Source of the DNA: Ehretia macrophylla | Taxonomy: Eukaryota > Streptophyta > Magnoliopsida > Boraginales > Ehretiaceae | Assembly: GCA_037974665.1 (NCBI GenBank) | Contig: CM075768.1 | Span: 14,499,001 to 14,563,000, forward strand | Direction of reading: 5' to 3' | Length of the DNA: 64,000 nucleotides | Shown: positions 60,476-64,000 of the stretch, in pieces | Numbering within the stretch: position 1 is the stretch's first letter | How the letters are laid out: each line of letters opens with the position of its first letter | Translations under genes and position numbers: made by a program | Notes under the pieces: generated by a model | What the model saw: only the letters and a program-made list of their open reading frames with translations | Database searches by the model: none | Told to the model about the DNA's origin: nothing

Positions 60476-61934
60476 CTATTCAGCTAGTGTTGCAGTTGTT
60501 GTGGCATAGTAAGCAACTGAGAATAGTGCATGCACAAAGCAGAGAATCCCACCAATTGATAGAAAGTGATGGTGTGTGAAACCACAAGAAGTTCTTGACT
60601 TGTTGTTTGATATTGTTCCAATGACCAACATGGACAGTCCAACAGCCAATATGATCCTGGTAAAAAAGCACATCACATATATATATGTATAAGTTACTAC
60701 ATATGATTGCCAAAGACAAGGGCCGGTTTAGAATTTTTTTATTTTACTTTATGGACAAATTATAATACAATAAATGGTGGAGTCAAGGACCTTAAAATCA
60801 GGGTGTGCGTTTATAAGCAAGAGGAGACAAGTAGTGCACTCATATAATGAGAAGGTTCAATATAATGGATTTTTTTTTTTCTCTTTTTACCAAAAAAAAG
60901 GGTAAATTTCACAATTAATCCCTATTGTTTATATTTTTTTTTTAAGTTGGTCTTTAATGTTTTAAGAAAATCATATTAATTCTTAATATTTACAAAGTGA
61001 TTCAAAATGGTCCTATTATTCAAAACTAACAAATTTAGTCCCTATTTTCATAAAATTTAATTTAGTCCCCAAATATAAATTATATGCAGGGACTAAATTG
61101 AATTTTTTTTAAAAATAATAATGATTAAATTGGCTAAGTTTAAATAACAGGGACCATTTTGAATAACTTTTATAAACATTGGGATTATTATGAATCTTTT
61201 GAAATATTAAGAACTACATTTAAAAAATATGTAAATAATAGGGATTAAATGTGAAATTTATCCCAAAAAAATCTAATTGAAAGTGTGAGTCTGCATACTA
61301 TCATTGAGATGTGACTTTGTTACTAAATAAAGTCAAATACTCGTACATACAAGAGCCTATTGATTTTTCACACTTAAAAATACTCATGTTTAAGATGATT
61401 TTGGAGTTAGTAGAGATTACAGCTTGGTCTGCTCCTGGCCAGGGAGAACCTACAAGACAGACATTGCAAGTCACACAAAAACTTTACATACCAAGTGAAA
61501 ACGAGGGATGCCATTGACAATTGCCTACTTGGAGCTGCTTTCTGAATCTCTTCTTGTGTACAAACACTGCACCCGCCCACCAGGTTAGCAAGAACATGGG
61601 CTAAAGCAAGAAGGGTTGCTGCAGCTGCACCTAGAACGAAGGCATCGTGGCTTGGCTGTTTGCACTCAAATATCCATAGCCTCAAATGTTTTTCCTAACC
61701 CAACAAAGTCCATAAAATATCAGTCATTGTGCGACAAAACAATATCTATCTATTGATTTCTTTTTTTGATATTAGTCTCGATACGACAAAATCATTCTAT
61801 TAGATCGAATATACTTATCCGAACAAAACTACCTGGTTTTGAGCAGCTTCTGCTTTGATTCCAAGAATCCCGGCTGTTGCATCCAAAGCCACAATTACAA
61901 CACATACAAAAAGACCAATGACTTTATTAGCCAT
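60476..61934 (-). CDS. DUF1218 (VCC/DEAL-type) four-helix membrane protein, three exons
   Basis: DUF1218 proteins such as Arabidopsis VCC are plant endomembrane proteins linked to vein patterning and leaf symmetry. Exons by eye: 61934-61833, 61694-61492, 60656-60476, giving 161 codons plus stop in a continuous frame. Exon 1 starts MANKVIGLFVCVVIVALDA with the first membrane span. Exon 2 carries LWIFECKQPS, the second span (FVLGAAAATLLALAHVLANL) and GGCSVC. Exon 3 adds IILAVGLSMLVIGTISNNKS, CGFTHHHFLSIGG and a last span ending ATLAE. The NNKSRxSCGFTHHHFxSIGG block is highly characteristic of the family. Introns are 138 and 835 bp, and a MITE sits in the second. No lesion is seen, so it is likely functional. 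Paralogue assignment would need a search. Confidence 0.88.
60900..61264. mobile_element. MITE with GGGTAAATTTCACA termini in intron 2 of the DUF1218 gene
   Basis: The 365-bp element starts GGGTAAATTTCACAATTAAT and its right end reads GGGATAAATTTCACATTTAA on the minus strand, so the ends are inverted over more than 20 bases. Further inward, CCCTATT and AATAGGG, and the AAATTTAGTCCCTATTTTC and GGGACTAAATTG blocks, also pair. The flanks are A runs (eight at the left, seven at the right), so the target duplication is uninformative but compatible with an A-rich 8-9-bp site. Termini of this type are common in Mutator-like MITEs. Confidence 0.72.
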
Positions 61935-61981
61935 TTTGCAAGAAGAGGATTTTCTAATGGAGAACAATGTTGATTAAGAAA

Positions 61982-62003
61982 TCTCTCTCTCTCTCTCTCT
62001 CTC
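61982..62003. repeat. CT dinucleotide repeat in the DUF1218 leader
   Basis: Eleven CT/TC units lie about 50 bases upstream of the DUF1218 start codon, reading GA on the gene strand. Such tracts are common in plant 5' leaders. Confidence 0.9.
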
Positions 62004-62068
62004 CGCTTTGTCTAGATGAATTGAGGATGTGAATAAAGAAGAACACAGTAACAAGATTATGCACACAT

Positions 62069-62078
62069 AGTATAAATA
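62069..62078 (-). promoter_or_regulatory. Possible TATA box of the DUF1218 gene
   Basis: On the minus strand this reads TATTTATAC-like sequence about 135 bases upstream of the start codon. Placement suits a plant core promoter with a short leader. The transcription start is not known. Confidence 0.4.
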
Positions 62079-63553
62079 ATAGGCCTAAGTGAGATAGGGT
62101 AGGAAAAGTATATTTTGTCAAGAGCTGCCAACTTTATTTTCGCTTTGGTGTCTCCTTTCATCTCTCTTTTTCTTTTTCTTTTTCTTTTTCTTGGATTCTT
62201 TTGATGGGATAGCAAGGAAAGTAGGGCATAAACCAGCTAAGTGTAGTGGGGTTAGGCATCACTCAAAGACAAAAGTAAAATCGGTGAGTTCTGCATACTT
62301 TTTGACTTTTTTTTCATGTGGATGGTTAAATTAAAATTCTTCTGTTTTATCCGCACTTTAATAGCTTTAGATCCTTTTATAAATTTTAACGTTATTAATG
62401 TTATAAAATTATGAGAAACGTTTACTCAATATGGTGCATGTAAATCGGTGCAAACCATTTTCTTAATCGAAATTGTATCATCCGTTTATTATTAGTGAAT
62501 CTATTCGTAACATTATAATATTATAATCATTATTAGAATGATCAAAGTCATACTTCCACGTGATATGTCAAAAGTTTTAACTTTCTCATCAACTTTCCAG
62601 ATAAGGTGAGATTTAATATTGGAGCAATGCTGATCCGATACTAGGAAATAAAGCTGAGTTAAATCCAGCATGAACGTTGTGAGTAAATTCCCATTGTTGT
62701 GGATTCTCCATGCCTGGCCTTAATGTGATGTCGCGTGCCATGTCTCTTTAAAGGGGTTCATATATGGCTCATTTATTGTCAATTCAATTAAAATCATCAT
62801 GCTTACTCAAAAGTATTTTAAATGACCTATGAGAATATTAATGGAGTAGTCTTGCACACGAGTAGATTTGCCTTGGCCATGAAGCAAGAATATTCTACTG
62901 GCTCTTATAAAAGGAAAGAATTGTTGCACTCGTCCTTCTTGTTCACTCCACAAAATACATTTACTAAAGTAATCATTTTGTACCATCGGGTTTTTGATTT
63001 ATTGGTATACTCTTCGTTGTAAGTATGAAATATTACGAGATCAATTTATAAGAAGAAAATCGAATCTTTAGCTCATGTTTTATAACGTCATAAAATAATC
63101 AAAAACAAAATATACCTTGACATTCTTGAATCATTTTAGAGATTTACAAAATAGTACATAAAGTTAATATATACACATCTTTTATGGTGTATATCATAAA
63201 TTACACACCTTAAGTATACCATAATGTAAGATTATAATTTAGGTGGTTAATGAACCTTTCAAGAATATGGATTCACTATAAGATTATGTACATGAACTCT
63301 TCATATTCCTCTTATCTTTTTATGAATCCACTAAAAATTAATTCTATTATGTAGGAAGTTATATATTGATTCATGACTTTGATCATTGAACCATCACATG
63401 CATTTAATGTGGTCATGAAGGCCACCTCAAGCAAAAACTTCTTACAAAATTTTCGTGGGCAACATCTGATATGTGTTGTATAATTTAGGCATCTCTTGAA
63501 TCAAAAAAAAAATAATAATCATTTTGTATCGTTCATGGCTCTTAGTTAATTTT
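62079..63553. other. Intergenic stretch upstream of the DUF1218 gene
   Basis: It contains a run of about five CTTTTT units (62165-62192) and otherwise AT-rich sequence. The short frame at 62822-63022 has no recognisable domain. It presumably includes upstream control sequence of the DUF1218 gene. No other gene was seen. Confidence 0.5.
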
Positions 63554-63554
63554 A

Positions 63555-63939
63555 GGGTCAATGACGTGTTTAGTCTCTTTTGTTTGTCGTGTTTGACAAG
63601 TAGGTCCTCTATCTTTACAAGTTTTAGCTTTTAGTCTTTCATATATATTAGCTCTGTCTCCGTTAGTTATTTGGCTTTTTTTGGTCTACAAATTGATGAT
63701 TTCCTCTATTGTCAATATGCCTCTGCAACTTGGGAATTTGGAACTAATTTGTAGGAGTGTTATTGTCAAGCACGTAAAGAAGTCGTCAATTTTTAGATAA
63801 AACAAAAACCAAAAGACTAACGATGGCACAACTAACATACATGAAAGACCAATAACTAATAATTTTAGAAATAGGAGATCAACTTATCAAATACAACAAA
63901 GTATATATAAAGAACGTTAATTTAACGTGTCATTTACCC
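63555..63939. mobile_element. MITE with GGGTCAATGACGTG termini
   Basis: The left end GGGTCAATGACGTG pairs with the right end, which reads GGGTAAATGACACG on the minus strand. Sub-terminal parts also pair (GACAAGTAGGTC against GGAGATCAACTTATC). Candidate 9-bp flanks are TTAATTTTA and TTAGTTTTC, matching at 7 of 9. No coding is seen. A 9-bp target and these ends suggest a Mutator-like MITE. Confidence 0.6.
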
Positions 63940-64000
63940 TTAGTTTTCTGAAACTATTTTGTTTGAATGAAATTAACGTGACATAGTGACGATGTTCAAA

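Overview
This window reads as nuclear DNA of a eudicot plant. It is AT-rich and dominated by nested plant transposable elements (long-LTR retrotransposons, a Ty1/copia element, a TRIM, hAT elements and MITEs). Near the right end lie two plant-type genes with GT-AG introns: a G-type lectin S-receptor-like kinase and a DUF1218 (VCC/DEAL-type) membrane protein. Nothing prokaryotic was seen.

Layout. 1-115 is the 3' tail of a long LTR. 2942-14238 (+) is a broken gene with a Ulp1/SENP-type (C48) protease domain. It is split first by a 1.08-kb hAT remnant (3806-4886) and then by a four-deep nest: long solo LTR A (5356-13791) contains solo LTR B (8156-12425), which contains a TRIM solo LTR (9238-9493). 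14239-19395 is mostly non-coding, with a third fragment of the same gene family (16011-16768), a Harbinger-like MITE (17819-18144) and a GC-richer stretch of possible organelle origin. 19396-46631 (-) is a second Ulp1-type gene, spread over 27 kb. Removing four retroelement insertions brings its pieces back together: a LARD-like element (21860-31159), a copia element (31182-39831), solo LTR E (39886-43231) and solo LTR D (43840-46542). A hAT-like element sits just upstream of its start codon (46658-47979).

48000-64000 is the host-gene part. The S-receptor-like kinase (51373-55037, -) has all its exons but carries one frameshift and one in-frame stop. The DUF1218 gene (60476-61934, -) looks intact and has a MITE in its second intron. 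A complete 538-bp TRIM (59027-59564) and a terminal MITE (63555-63939) complete the set.

Most insertions are fixed to the base by target-site duplications (TSDs). The most interesting signals are: (1) three decayed relatives of one Ulp1-type family within 45 kb; (2) one family of 2.7-4.2-kb LTRs, nearly all solo, that share the same internal modules in the same order: a CATGGTAG/CTACCATG inverted repeat, consensus-like splice donors, and a CCCTCACTGAGCAA-like motif.
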